The position numbers and the translations under genes were made by a program. The notes under the pieces were generated by a model, which was not told the DNA's origin, searched no databases, and saw only the letters and a list, made by a program, of their open reading frames with translations. From NCBI GenBank assembly GCA_030602785.1, contig JAUVZB010000012.1:1-43760 (forward strand): a stretch of 43,760 bases of DNA, in the 5' to 3' direction. This DNA is from Dehalococcoidia bacterium. GTDB taxonomy: Bacteria > Chloroflexota > Dehalococcoidia > GIF9 > AB-539-J10. Of the stretch, positions 32,675-40,738 are shown one piece after another (position 1 is the first letter of the stretch; every line of letters starts with the position of its first letter).

Positions 32675-33688
32675 CTAGAGTGCGGCCTTGACGCGTTCCG
32701 CCACATCGGCCGGGACCCAGTCGGTCCAGACTTCCTCGTATCGGGTCAGGAACCACGGTGCTGCTTCGGGCGCATCCTTGCCGCTATCCTGCAAGTACAC
32801 GAGCATTGTGTTGATGGCGTCAAGGGGGATGTTGAAGTCGAGCAGGAACTGGCGAACGTCCGGGGCACGTTCCTGCAGGCTCGTAGCACCGATGATGTAG
32901 TTGTCCTCCCGTGGATATCCGCACGCATACTTGTTCTCTTCGTTCCAGAGCTCTTCGGTCCACGCAGGCTCCTCAAGCGCAGTCATGTCAACCTTGCCCA
33001 GCACCCAGGTGGGCACCCAGTAGTAGCCAAACCACGGCTCGCCCTTCTCGTACGCTGAAATCATCGAGGTTGCGAGAGCCGTGTCGGAGCCGGGGGTCAT
33101 GATGTTGTAGTACTCATCGAGACCGTAGGCCTCCATCTTCAGCTGGTTCGTCTTCACGCACTGCCAGCCCGGAATGCAGCTATAGAAGCGACCTTTGGAC
33201 GAATCCTCAGGGTCCTCGAACAACTCCCAGTACTGCGGCATGTCGAACACGCTCTTGAGGTCGGGAGTCATCGGCTCGATGCCGCGCTCGGCATCGCCCT
33301 CTATCATGTATGTGGGGACAAGCCAGAGCTGGGTCATGGGCGTGTAGCACACACCCAGGTCCTCCCCCATACCAGTGGCTATCAGTGCATCGTGCGGCTC
33401 TTTCAGAGCGATATTGGCCATCTCCATATGGACGTCGATATCGCCTATCTCGATGGCCTTCAAGCCAACCACGTTTGTAGTGACGTCGATCCTGGTGCCG
33501 TAGCCGTAGCCATGTTCAACAATGAATGCGGCCACGTAGACCATGAAGGTTTGCGTGTCCCATGCGCAATCAGCGAACCGGATTACCTCGTCGCTCGTGT
33601 CCGACGAGGGACTGCATCCTGCGAAGGCTGTTGCGACAAGGACGGTCGCCAGAAGAAGCGCCGTCATGCAGAATGAAAACCGTCTCAT
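32675..33688 (-). CDS. Glycine-betaine-type ABC substrate-binding lipoprotein (OpuAC family, copy 1)
   Basis: 337 aa. Lipoprotein signal with lipobox AFAGC (Cys 25). The OpuAC type II binding fold starts at IRFADCAWDTQTFMVYVAAF; tryptophans and tyrosines suited to cradle a quaternary ammonium occur at YWELFE, GWQCVK, PWFGYYWVPTWVLG and PWFLTRYEEVW. ATG 33688 follows GAGAGGAGGACCCAAAG. No OpuA-type permease or ATPase gene is in the window, so it is an orphan receptor or uses a transporter encoded elsewhere. About 60-65% similar by eye to the next gene, with a conserved leader. Confidence 0.9.
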   Translation of the reverse strand: MRRFSFCMTALLLATVLVATAFAGCSPSSDTSDEVIRFADCAWDTQTFMVYVAAFIVEHGYGYGTRIDVTTNVVGLKAIEIGDIDVHMEMANIALKEPHDALIATGMGEDLGVCYTPMTQLWLVPTYMIEGDAERGIEPMTPDLKSVFDMPQYWELFEDPEDSSKGRFYSCIPGWQCVKTNQLKMEAYGLDEYYNIMTPGSDTALATSMISAYEKGEPWFGYYWVPTWVLGKVDMTALEEPAWTEELWNEENKYACGYPREDNYIIGATSLQERAPDVRQFLLDFNIPLDAINTMLVYLQDSGKDAPEAAPWFLTRYEEVWTDWVPADVAERVKAAL

Positions 33689-33727
33689 CTTTGGGTCCTC
33701 CTCTCAATTCAGTAGTGAAGCGGGAAG

Positions 33728-33991
33728 AAGATGATGCAAGGGCATCGCATACGACAGCGTCGCGCGGATGTTCCAGCGGGCGGTCAAGCGAAGAGCCACA
33801 AGGGGCTTGTGTGGGGCATCCAGACTGCGGGAGAAAGCCGAAGAAGAACGGGAGGGAATAGAGGATTACGGCTGAATTGGGTGCGGTCACCGAGACTGCC
33901 CTGGCATCAGCTTCTGTCTGGTCAGGTCATGGCGTCGGACACCGAGCATGCCGCGGCTGCGACTCCTTCAGTGCCCTGCGTCCTCCTTCAA
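33728..33991 (-). promoter_or_regulatory. Structured 5' leader A of the betaine-binding-protein gene
   Basis: This lies between a promoter at 34023-34051 and the ATG at 33688. The segment 33870-33991 is conserved with leader B. The arm AAGCTGATGCCAGGGCA (minus strand, 33897-33913) is complementary at 15 of 17 positions to 33728-33744, close to the ribosome-binding site. A local stem UGUC/GACA corresponds to UAUC/GAUA in leader B, a compensatory change. Identical blocks in both leaders are GCTGATGC, AGGGCAGTC and GACCGCACCC. Confidence 0.55.
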
Positions 33992-34022
33992 CGCGAGCGT
34001 CAAGCAAAACTGAACCGTTTCA

Positions 34023-34051
34023 AGAATACAACAAGCGTCTGGATGATGCAA
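34023..34051 (-). promoter_or_regulatory. Promoter of binding-protein gene copy 1
   Basis: TTGCAT (34046-34051) and TATTCT (34023-34028), minus strand, are 17 nt apart. The predicted start near 34016 gives a leader of about 330 nt. The -35 directly follows the terminator stem of the upstream gene. Confidence 0.65.
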
Positions 34052-34082
34052 GCGGTGAGGCCTGCCTGGCAGGCCCCACCGC
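34052..34082 (-). terminator. Terminator of binding-protein gene copy 2
   Basis: GCGGTGAGGCCTGCC (34052-34066) and GGCAGGCCCCACCGC (34068-34082) form a 15-bp stem with one G-U-type mismatch and a minimal loop, 31 nt after the stop at 34113. Confidence 0.65.
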
Positions 34083-34112
34083 GACAATCAATCGGCGACG
34101 TGCGGATATGCG

Positions 34113-35180
34113 CTACGCAGCAGCCTTGACGCGGGCCGCCACATCGGCGGGGACCCACTCGGTCCAGACATCTTCGTAGCGGGTCAGAAACCACGGAACC
34201 ACTTCGCTCGCGCTCTTGCCGCTCTCGTGCAGGTAGAGCAACAGGTCGTTCATGACCTCGAGGGGGATGTTGAACTCGAACAGGAAGTCCCGAACCTCGG
34301 GGGCACGCTCCTGCAAACTCGTTGCGCCAACGATGTTGCCGTCGTCGACCGAGTAGGCGCAGGCAAACTTGGATTCCTCAGTCCAGAGGTCCTCATCAAA
34401 CTCCGGTTCCGGGACCCGGTACATGTCAGCCATGCCGAGAACCCAGCTCGGCGACCAGTAATAGCCGAACCATGGCTCGCCTTTCTCATACGCCGCAACC
34501 ATGGACGCCGAGAGCGCCGCATCCGAACCGGGGCTCATGACGTTGAAGTACTCGTCCAGACCGTACCCTTCAATCTTGAGCGCGTTCATCTTCTCGCACT
34601 GCCAGCCGGGGACGCAGTTGAAGAAGCGACCCTTGGACGAATCCTCCGGGTCCTCGAACAGCTCCCAGTACGTGATGAGGTCGAAGACATCCTCGAAGTC
34701 CGGCATCGTCGCCTCGATACCGCGCTCGGCGTCGCCCTCAATCATGTACCTGGGAACCAGCCAACCCTGCCACACCGGCGTATATGAGACGCCAAGCGCC
34801 TCGGCCTTGCCGCTGTCGACCACCTCCTGGTAGACCTCGCCGATACTGCGGATTTCGACGTCCATGTGAACGTCGACATCACCGGTCTCAATCGACTTCA
34901 GGGCAACCATGTTGGCAGCTACTATCACCTCGGTGTTGTAGCCATAGCCCTCTTCGGCGATGAATGCGGCCAGGGTGGACATGAACGTGCTCGCGGCCCA
35001 CGACACGTCGGCAAAAACAAGGGTCTCGTCACTGTGGTCGGGCGCTGGAGTAGCGGCGGACTCCCCCGATTCCGATGGAGCATCCGCCCCCGGTGCCGCC
35101 GGCGAGCAGCCGGCGAAGGTTGTGGTCAGCAGTGTTGCGGCAAGCAACACCGTGACAATGGCACTTGTGTGCCTTCGCAT
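34113..35180 (-). CDS. Glycine-betaine-type ABC substrate-binding lipoprotein (OpuAC family, copy 2)
   Basis: 355 aa, tandem paralogue of 32675-33688. Signal peptide with lipobox TFAGC, then a Ser/Ala/Pro-rich tether (AAPGADAPSESGESAATPAP) that copy 1 lacks. The binding fold has LVFADVSWAASTFMSTLAAF, VSYTPVWQGWLVPRYMIEGD, PWFGYYWSPSWVLG and PWFLTRYEDVWTEWVP; aromatic positions are kept except the cage-adjacent T/W changes at WDTQT to WAAST. This suggests a related but distinct ligand. ATG 35180 follows GAGGAGGAACAGGACCT. It has its own leader (B) and terminator, so the two genes are separate transcription units. Confidence 0.9.
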   Translation of the reverse strand: MRRHTSAIVTVLLAATLLTTTFAGCSPAAPGADAPSESGESAATPAPDHSDETLVFADVSWAASTFMSTLAAFIAEEGYGYNTEVIVAANMVALKSIETGDVDVHMDVEIRSIGEVYQEVVDSGKAEALGVSYTPVWQGWLVPRYMIEGDAERGIEATMPDFEDVFDLITYWELFEDPEDSSKGRFFNCVPGWQCEKMNALKIEGYGLDEYFNVMSPGSDAALSASMVAAYEKGEPWFGYYWSPSWVLGMADMYRVPEPEFDEDLWTEESKFACAYSVDDGNIVGATSLQERAPEVRDFLFEFNIPLEVMNDLLLYLHESGKSASEVVPWFLTRYEDVWTEWVPADVAARVKAAA

Positions 35181-35217
35181 AGGTCCTGTTCCTCCTCTTA
35201 AATGGGGTCAAAGGTCA

Positions 35218-35469
35218 AAGCTGATGCGGGGCAGCACGAACGAGAATCGTGCGGCTTGTCTAGCGGGCTGTCACATGCAGCACCACAGGCGTTGAAGGCT
35301 GTGGCAGTGAACTGCAGTGGAGAGATAGGAGCAGGGGCTCTTCAAATCATGGCTGAAGAGGGTGCGGTCGCTTGGACTGCCCTTGCATCAGCTTATCTGG
35401 CTAGTTCATGACCTCAGATACCGGGCGCTTCGGCGGCGCCACAACCTCAGTATCCTACGTCCTCCTTAA
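35218..35469 (-). promoter_or_regulatory. Structured 5' leader B of the second binding-protein gene
   Basis: Counterpart of leader A. The conserved core is 35351-35469. The arm AAGCTGATGCAAGGGCAG (minus strand, 35377-35394) is complementary to 35218-35234 at nearly every position, closing a loop of about 142 nt ending 38 nt before the ATG. The local stem UAUCUG/CAGAUA is perfect. An AT-rich ATACTATATG (35496-35505, minus strand) is the best -10 candidate; no clear -35 is seen. Extra hairpins (CCACAG/CTGTGG, GCACGA/TCGTGC) lie in the loop. Confidence 0.55.
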
Positions 35470-35560
35470 TGCGTCGTTCCAAGGCGCGCATCTCACATAT
35501 AGTATGCATGAACACAATAGACGGCGCAACCATCAAACGAGTGAACCACTCACGAAGGCC

Positions 35561-35903
35561 CTAGAGCTTGCCCATCTCCTCGAGGAGCGCCACAACGCGG
35601 AGCGACTCGGCCATACCCCATCGTCCCACCGATGGCAGCAGCGACACCGGTCGTCTCCAGTATCTCCTCAGCCATTGCTCTTGTATCGAGCGCCCGCACT
35701 GTCTGGCCAAGCACGCAGTTCGTGCAGCCGCGACCAAGCGCGATACCGAGCACGATGAGTCTCTTGTGCTTCACCGACAGGGCCCCGTCAGCGTAGGCCG
35801 CTTCCTGAACACTTGTTACGCCAGCCATCGTGTCGGGCAGCAGCGTCGTCCACTTGTCGCGTGCCCGCACGCGTTCCCGATTCAAATCGAGCTGGCTCTC
35901 CAT
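35561..35903 (-). pseudogene. AhpD-like carboxymuconolactone decarboxylase family, frameshifted near the C-terminus
   Basis: Family landmarks include RDKWTTLLPDTMAG, DGALSVKHKRLIVLGIALGR and the redox CTNC motif followed by VLGQTVRALDTRAMAEEILE. AhpD-type proteins use this CxxC for peroxide/alkylhydroperoxide reduction. After GGTMGYG the ORF enters an unlikely tail (RVAPRCGAPRGDG, stop 35550), whereas one base later the expected family ending ESLRVVALLEEMGKL is encoded with a stop at 35561-35563. A single extra C near 35614 explains this. It may be a real recent mutation or a sequencing error. ATG 35903 follows GAGGAGAAC; the gene is 15 nt after the DUF4349 gene. Confidence 0.8.
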
Positions 35904-35918
35904 GTTCTCCTCTTCTTT

Positions 35919-37064
35919 CTATGAGTTCTTCGAACGCCGCCTCCGTCTGACGAGTCGGCGCACGAGATAGAAGATGCCGGCAAGCATCGCCCAGAGCGGC
36001 GTGAAGACAAGCAACCAGATAGTGAGGCCCAGCAACCCGCGACCGAAGGACCCCAGGCCATCAATGGCGCCACGGAGCACGTCTCCTGGACTCCACACGC
36101 CGCGCACTTCGATGTAGTAGTCGCGATACGCGATCGCCGCCGCAGACCTGTCATCGGTCACCTTCAATCCGACGCTGTACCAGCCCTCGTCCTCGTAGAT
36201 GTGCGTTGGATTGCTGTCGTTGCTCGTGCCGCCGTCGCCGAAGTCCCAGTCATAAGTGTAGGGCGCGAAGCCACCGAAGACATCCGACTCGAACGACACA
36301 GCCTCACCTTCATCCACAACACGTCCGTCGGCGGTCAACGACGCCGAGAGCACGGCCTCGTTCAACAGCACTTCGATGAGCGATGTGGCGGACGTCTGCT
36401 CCAGGTAGCGCATCCGGCCCTCGAGCTGCTCTATCTCTCCACGGACCCTCGAGACCTCCCGCTGCACGGCAAGGAGTTCTTCCACTGTCCCCGCCTGCTC
36501 CATGAGAGCGAGGAGTTGCTCCTCCGTGCGCTCGAGGTTCCCCTTCCGCGCCGACAGGTCCACGTACTCCTCCGTGACGTCCCGACTCGACGTCGTCTCA
36601 CGAAGCACCTCAACAGCCAGGATGCGGATGGCGCTGAGCGCAGCGTCGAACCTGTCGCCATCAACCCTGATGACGACGCTGCCGAAGGTCCGTCCCTCCT
36701 TCTCAAAGATGGAGGAGGACACGACATGCCCGTCAAAGGTCGCTGCCACCTGGCCAATCGCCTGCGAGGTCGCACTCACGTCCTCGACGACAAGTTCCAT
36801 GGAACCGTTGCGCACAACCATGCGGTCGATTTCCGCCGACTCCGCGGCAGTTCCCGCACCAGCCTCCTCCTCCTCCATTTCCATGGCGGCATCCTTCGAC
36901 ATTGCCGGGGCTTCTGGCATGGGCGGCCTCCCCTCCTCATCCTCCCCCGGCCAGTACTCAGTGCTCTCAGATTCGGCCATGGGCCCAAGTGCGCAGCCGG
37001 TCATGGAGCCAAGGAGAAGCACGGCCATGGCAACCAGCAACAGAGTGATTCGTGTTCCTTTCAT
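35919..37064 (-). CDS. DUF4349 lipoprotein with PKD domain
   Basis: 381 aa. Lipoprotein signal with lipobox SMTGC and an acidic/Met-rich linker (MEMEEEEAGAGTAAESAEID). DUF4349 spans residues about 80-235: MVVRNGSMELVVEDVSATSQ, FGSVVIRVDGDRFDAALSAI, VTEEYVDLSARKGNLERTEE and a coiled coil LEQLEGRMRYLEQ-type helix. A PKD domain (about 245-325, YTYDWDFGDGGTSNDSNPTH) is inserted before the final transmembrane span LLGLTIWLLVFTPLWAMLAG and a basic tail. Most DUF4349 proteins lack PKD, so this is an unusual fusion. ATG 37064 follows GTGAGGTGGGAT. Envelope-stress or adhesion role is speculative. Confidence 0.88.
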   Translation of the reverse strand: MKGTRITLLLVAMAVLLLGSMTGCALGPMAESESTEYWPGEDEEGRPPMPEAPAMSKDAAMEMEEEEAGAGTAAESAEIDRMVVRNGSMELVVEDVSATSQAIGQVAATFDGHVVSSSIFEKEGRTFGSVVIRVDGDRFDAALSAIRILAVEVLRETTSSRDVTEEYVDLSARKGNLERTEEQLLALMEQAGTVEELLAVQREVSRVRGEIEQLEGRMRYLEQTSATSLIEVLLNEAVLSASLTADGRVVDEGEAVSFESDVFGGFAPYTYDWDFGDGGTSNDSNPTHIYEDEGWYSVGLKVTDDRSAAAIAYRDYYIEVRGVWSPGDVLRGAIDGLGSFGRGLLGLTIWLLVFTPLWAMLAGIFYLVRRLVRRRRRSKNS

Positions 37065-37072
37065 ATCCCACC

Positions 37073-37882
37073 TCACAGTTCTCTTGACCTCATCTCTCTC
37101 GCGACACGCACAGAGAGGCCTCGCGAATCCCATTTCTCAGCCACAGCAATAAGTATATCGCTCGTTGCGGTGTCATAGGGCTGGAACTGGTAGCTGCCGA
37201 AGAACTTCAACTCCCGAAAGTCGGCAGCCTCAAGAACCCGCTCAAGATCATCCCGCAGATACACCCGTTCGTACGTGATGCTCCAGACCTGCAAGTCCTT
37301 GTGAGCCTCCCCGTGGTAGATATCCAGTACATTGAAGCGTGCACCACTCCCCAGGTAGTCAACAATGAAGAGCCGTGTGAAATCGCCGCGGTTGACCTCC
37401 GGAATGAAGCGGGGTTTCTCACGCCACGTCTTGTCGCTCGTGCCTGACGTGAGAACAACGATGCCGCCCTCACGGAGAACACCATGGATACTGGAGAACG
37501 CCTTCAGCAGCTCTGCCTCGTCAGGTACTTCGAAGAACGCCGACGAAAGGCAGACCACGGCATCGAACTTCCTGTCATAGTGCCGGCCAAGCTCCCGGAA
37601 GTCGACTCTCGCGAGAGGGACATCCTCGCCGCGACTGGCGAGGTTTCTCTCAGCCTGCGCGAGCATCGCCTCTGAGATGTCGGAGCCACAGACCTCGAAG
37701 CCGAGGGAATGGAAGAGATGCAGTTCGCGCCCCGTGCCGCAGGCACAGTCCAGGACACTACGCACGTTGTGGCGCTCGAAGAGCGCGCGGAAGAACTCCA
37801 CGATGACTGGGTCATGGTCGTCGAACGAGCCGAAAAACAGGTCGTACCGCTCAGCGAAGTGCTCGTACCGGTCCCGCGCCAT
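37073..37882 (-). CDS. Class I SAM-dependent methyltransferase
   Basis: 269 aa. Motif I VLDCACGTGRELHLF (near residue 43), acidic strand GFEVCGSDISEAMLAQAERN, motif IV FDAVVCLSSAFFEV and VLREGGIVVLTSGTS are clear. Motif I has C-A-C-G-T-G rather than G-x-G-x-G at its first positions, as in the ubiE/YjhP-like branch. ATG 37882 follows GAGGTGTGGCAC. The DUF4349 gene begins 8 nt downstream, then AhpD, so the three are one operon. The substrate is unknown. Confidence 0.88.
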   Translation of the reverse strand: MARDRYEHFAERYDLFFGSFDDHDPVIVEFFRALFERHNVRSVLDCACGTGRELHLFHSLGFEVCGSDISEAMLAQAERNLASRGEDVPLARVDFRELGRHYDRKFDAVVCLSSAFFEVPDEAELLKAFSSIHGVLREGGIVVLTSGTSDKTWREKPRFIPEVNRGDFTRLFIVDYLGSGARFNVLDIYHGEAHKDLQVWSITYERVYLRDDLERVLEAADFRELKFFGSYQFQPYDTATSDILIAVAEKWDSRGLSVRVAREMRSREL

Positions 37883-38016
37883 GTGCCACACCTCCCCAGT
37901 GAGCAGCAACTGTAGCAGAAGAGCGTCCAACTGGCACCCTCTCCCCTTGCTGCGATTGCAGCCGTGCCGTATCGGCCAGGACCATAATACTACGAGAACC
38001 AGTGGAAATCACAGGT

Positions 38017-38063
38017 TTCACATGGCGCGTCGATTTGACAAACCATGTGAAGAAGTCTAACAT
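38017..38063 (+). promoter_or_regulatory. Sigma-factor gene promoter bracketed by an inverted repeat
   Basis: TTGACA (38035-38040) and TAACAT (38058-38063) are 17 nt apart. TTCACATGG (38017-38025) and CCATGTGAA (38043-38051) form a perfect 9-bp inverted repeat spaced 17 nt around the -35, a good operator. The leader to the ATG is about 200 nt. Confidence 0.7.
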
Positions 38064-38273
38064 GACGCGTCCGAAGATGAAGTACTGCAGGTCGAAAGAG
38101 CAAACCATGAGATGCGCGACACAATCGAGGACCAGCTGGCTTGCCGGCTGGTTTTCGTGGAGTCGATACCGCAGCCGGATGGTCCCCCGGGAGTGGGAGC
38201 CAACGGCGAACTGCGGGGCGGGGCTCAACCCCTAGCGCTGTTTCGGCGTTTTAGTGACAGGAGGCAACAGGAG

Positions 38274-39704
38274 ATGGATGAGGAGACCCGGCTCGGGACT
38301 GCTGACGAACTCGAGCCTGAAGAAGAAAACACAACAACTGCCAGGGAGCCGACGGCCCTCGAACAGGACTCCAACGAGATAGACGAAGAGGAGTTCTCCG
38401 CACTGCTCGGTGCACGCGAGTACGAGGCCTCGGCAGACATAGAGCAGCTCTGGATGCGCGAAATCGGCAGCGTCCCGCTGCTCAGCAACAAGGCGGTTGT
38501 GGAGCTTGCCCGAAAGGTGGAGGAGGGAGAGACCCTCAACGAGGTCGAGTACGGGTTCTACAAAGAGAGAGGCGTTCTGCCTGATGGCCCGCACTTCGCG
38601 CTCGAACTCCTGAGCAGGCTCGTGGCCCTTGAACCCGTCATTGAAATCATGGCCCGCCACGCGGGCGTGACGGAGAAGACAGGAATCCTTGCCACAATCA
38701 CTGACCCCTCGTTCCGGGCGACAAGCGATGCCGTCTATACCGAGGAGATGATGGGCGAGTTGATGGAGACACTTGGAAACAAGAGCAAGGCAGAGCACGC
38801 CATGCGCGAGCTTTCGGTGGCGCCACGATTGCTGCCGCACGAGGTCATCGAGCTTGCCGGAGCAGGCCGGACCGCGGGCGACCTCAAGACACTGGTGGAT
38901 GACGACGCTTTCCAGACCCGGGTGTATGAGATCGAGTCTGAACTGGAGCGCCACTACCGGGGCATCAAGGACGAGGCCAAGGCAGCCCGGGACCAGCTCG
39001 TGCAGGCCAACATGCGCCTCGTTGTAAGCGTGGCCAAGAGGCACCTCAACTGGGGGCTGCCATTGCTCGACCTTGTCCAGGAAGGCGCGGTGGGTCTGAT
39101 GAGGGCCGTGGAGAAGTTCGAGTACCGCAAAGGCTACCGCTTCAGCACTTACGCAACATGGTGGATAATGCAGGCTGTGCGACGCGCTGTCGACGAGCAG
39201 GGCCGCATGATTCGCATCCCGGTGCACATGGCGGAGAAGATGCACAAGCTGAACAGGACACGCAGGAACCTCACCATGACCTCCGGACGCGAGGCGACCG
39301 CCGAGGAGCTGAGCGAGGCCATGGAATCCACTCCCCAGTTCGTGGAGATGCTCGACCACCTGCAGCACCTGCAGCCGCTATCGCTCGACCTGCCCGTGGG
39401 CGAGGACGGAGACACGTCACTGGGCGACCTTGTGGAAGACGAGTCCGCCCCTGCGCCCGAGGACATTGCATTGAGCAGCGTCCTCCGCGACCAGATACGC
39501 GAGATGCTGCAGGAACTGCCCGAGCGCGAGCAGAAGATAATCGAGTTGCGTTTCGGCCTGAACGACGGCCGGGAGTGGACGCTCGAAGAGGTTGGCAGGA
39601 CCATGAACCTGACCCGCGAGCGCATCAGGCAGCTCGAGAAGGCGGCGCTCAGGAAGCTCCGCAAGCCAAGCAGGGCGCGGAAACTGGTGGGCGCACTGGA
39701 CTAG
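38274..39704 (+). CDS. RNA polymerase sigma-70 factor (RpoD/SigA type)
   Basis: 476 aa. An acidic N-terminus (residues 1-50) is followed by region 1.2 ([20 protein letters not shown]), a non-conserved helical insert (about 85-230), and region 2 ([60 protein letters not shown]) with intact -10 recognition helix. Region 3 and region 4 follow ([40 protein letters not shown]) with the -35-binding HTH. Full 1.2-4 architecture marks a primary or primary-like sigma factor. ATG 38274 follows AGGAGG. The consensus promoters in the window fit its activity. Confidence 0.93.
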   Translation: MDEETRLGTADELEPEEENTTTAREPTALEQDSNEIDEEEFSALLGAREYEASADIEQLWMREIGSVPLLSNKAVVELARKVEEGETLNEVEYGFYKERGVLPDGPHFALELLSRLVALEPVIEIMARHAGVTEKTGILATITDPSFRATSDAVYTEEMMGELMETLGNKSKAEHAMRELSVAPRLLPHEVIELAGAGRTAGDLKTLVDDDAFQTRVYEIESELERHYRGIKDEAKAARDQLVQANMRLVVSVAKRHLNWGLPLLDLVQEGAVGLMRAVEKFEYRKGYRFSTYATWWIMQAVRRAVDEQGRMIRIPVHMAEKMHKLNRTRRNLTMTSGREATAEELSEAMESTPQFVEMLDHLQHLQPLSLDLPVGEDGDTSLGDLVEDESAPAPEDIALSSVLRDQIREMLQELPEREQKIIELRFGLNDGREWTLEEVGRTMNLTRERIRQLEKAALRKLRKPSRARKLVGALD

Positions 39705-39730
39705 ACACACGCAGCTACCGGAACACTCAG

Positions 39731-39750
39731 GGGGCGGCTTTGGCCGCCCC
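39731..39750 (+). terminator. Rho-independent terminator of the sigma-factor gene
   Basis: GGGGCGGC (39731-39738) and GCCGCCCC (39743-39750) pair around TTTG, followed by TTGTGC, 26 nt after the stop codon. Confidence 0.75.
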
Positions 39751-39838
39751 TTGTGCATTGCGTTGAGATATCGCGTGGACTGTGGGATGATTATGGCACT
39801 GAGCAACCTGTGCTAACGATATGCGCCGGAGCAACAGA

Positions 39839-40738
39839 ATGACCCGTGTCACATTGATTGTGTTGGCTGCAATCCTGCTCCTCGGGTTCCCGGGCACAGC
39901 GCTCGCGGACGACTCCTCCGATGACCTCATCAACCAATTGACCAAACCTGAATCCGACTACGTGAACTCGACGAGAGCGAAGTACGCATCGATACGAGGG
40001 GTCATTGGCCGGCTGCATAGCGCACTTGCAGCTCCCTCACACGTGACGGCGGAAGAATGGAGTTCGCTCGCCGGCCTCCCGGTCTTCTTGGCAACACATT
40101 TCTCGATGCCACCCCCGGCCTTCGCCAGTATTGAGGGCCTGCACCAGGAAATCAACAGCCCTGCAGGCAGGCTGCATAACGCAGGGGATAGGTTCGACGT
40201 GGCGATTGACCTTGCGCGAGGGCATAATTCCCCGTTTCGAATTGGGTGGCAAAGCTATCCGGATGACTCGTTTCTCATGATCGCCTACGATCTAGCCTAC
40301 CTGAACAGAGCGGTCGAGGAACTGGACGCCGCGCTGTCGGCCGCCGAGGTGGGACTCGAACTCCTTGTCGTACTCCGTGTCGAGGAGTTGGAGGAGCAGG
40401 AAGAACAGGTAGAAACGGCGAGCGGTCTGTCAGACCTGTTCGGCATCTCGCTCGATCCGTGGGACTACTGCTTCATCGCCACAGCGGCCTACGGCACTCC
40501 CGCAGCCGAGGAGATACAGGTGCTGCGCGATTTCCGCGACGGGGTGCTGCTGCAAAGCGCGGCCGGCCGGGACCTGGTCGAGTTCTACTACGCCGCCAGC
40601 CCGCCTGTGGCAGACTTCATTGCCGAGCACGAGTGGCTGCGGACCGCGGTGCGCGAAGGGATTGTCGACCCCATAGTGTGGCTCGCACGGGAGGCGCGGC
40701 CTCTCTGGGAGACACCGGTGGCTGCCCTGGAGCCCTAG
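39839..40738 (+). CDS. Secreted CFI-box-CTERM domain protein
   Basis: 299 aa. An N-terminal signal peptide (TRVTLIVLAAILLLGFPGTA, cleavage near ALA-DD). The middle (30-190) is mainly helical with an acidic run (VEELEEQEEQVETA). The C-terminal domain begins with the CFIATAAYG motif (about residue 211) and continues EEIQVLRDFRDGVLLQSAAG, with DLVEFYYAASPPVADFIAEH; this is the CFI-box-CTERM module found at the end of many exported proteins and proposed to be a sorting or anchoring element. ATG 39839 has GGAG 7 nt upstream; ATG 39821 is an alternative. Converges with and overlaps the TatD-like gene by 4 nt. Confidence 0.85.
   Translation: MTRVTLIVLAAILLLGFPGTALADDSSDDLINQLTKPESDYVNSTRAKYASIRGVIGRLHSALAAPSHVTAEEWSSLAGLPVFLATHFSMPPPAFASIEGLHQEINSPAGRLHNAGDRFDVAIDLARGHNSPFRIGWQSYPDDSFLMIAYDLAYLNRAVEELDAALSAAEVGLELLVVLRVEELEEQEEQVETASGLSDLFGISLDPWDYCFIATAAYGTPAAEEIQVLRDFRDGVLLQSAAGRDLVEFYYAASPPVADFIAEHEWLRTAVREGIVDPIVWLAREARPLWETPVAALEP

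Noticed and set aside
33861-33991. Glutamine (glnA-type) or glycine riboswitch in the binding-protein leader
   Set aside because: A GGACG.AGG fragment resembles the glnA consensus, but the flanking pairing and invariant nucleotides of known classes are not present.
33868-35460. A short conserved leader peptide in both binding-protein leaders
   Set aside because: Both have a 14-codon frame from CTG to TGA after an AAGGAGGAC, but the amino acids are not conserved and CTG is a poor start; RNA pairing explains the conservation better.
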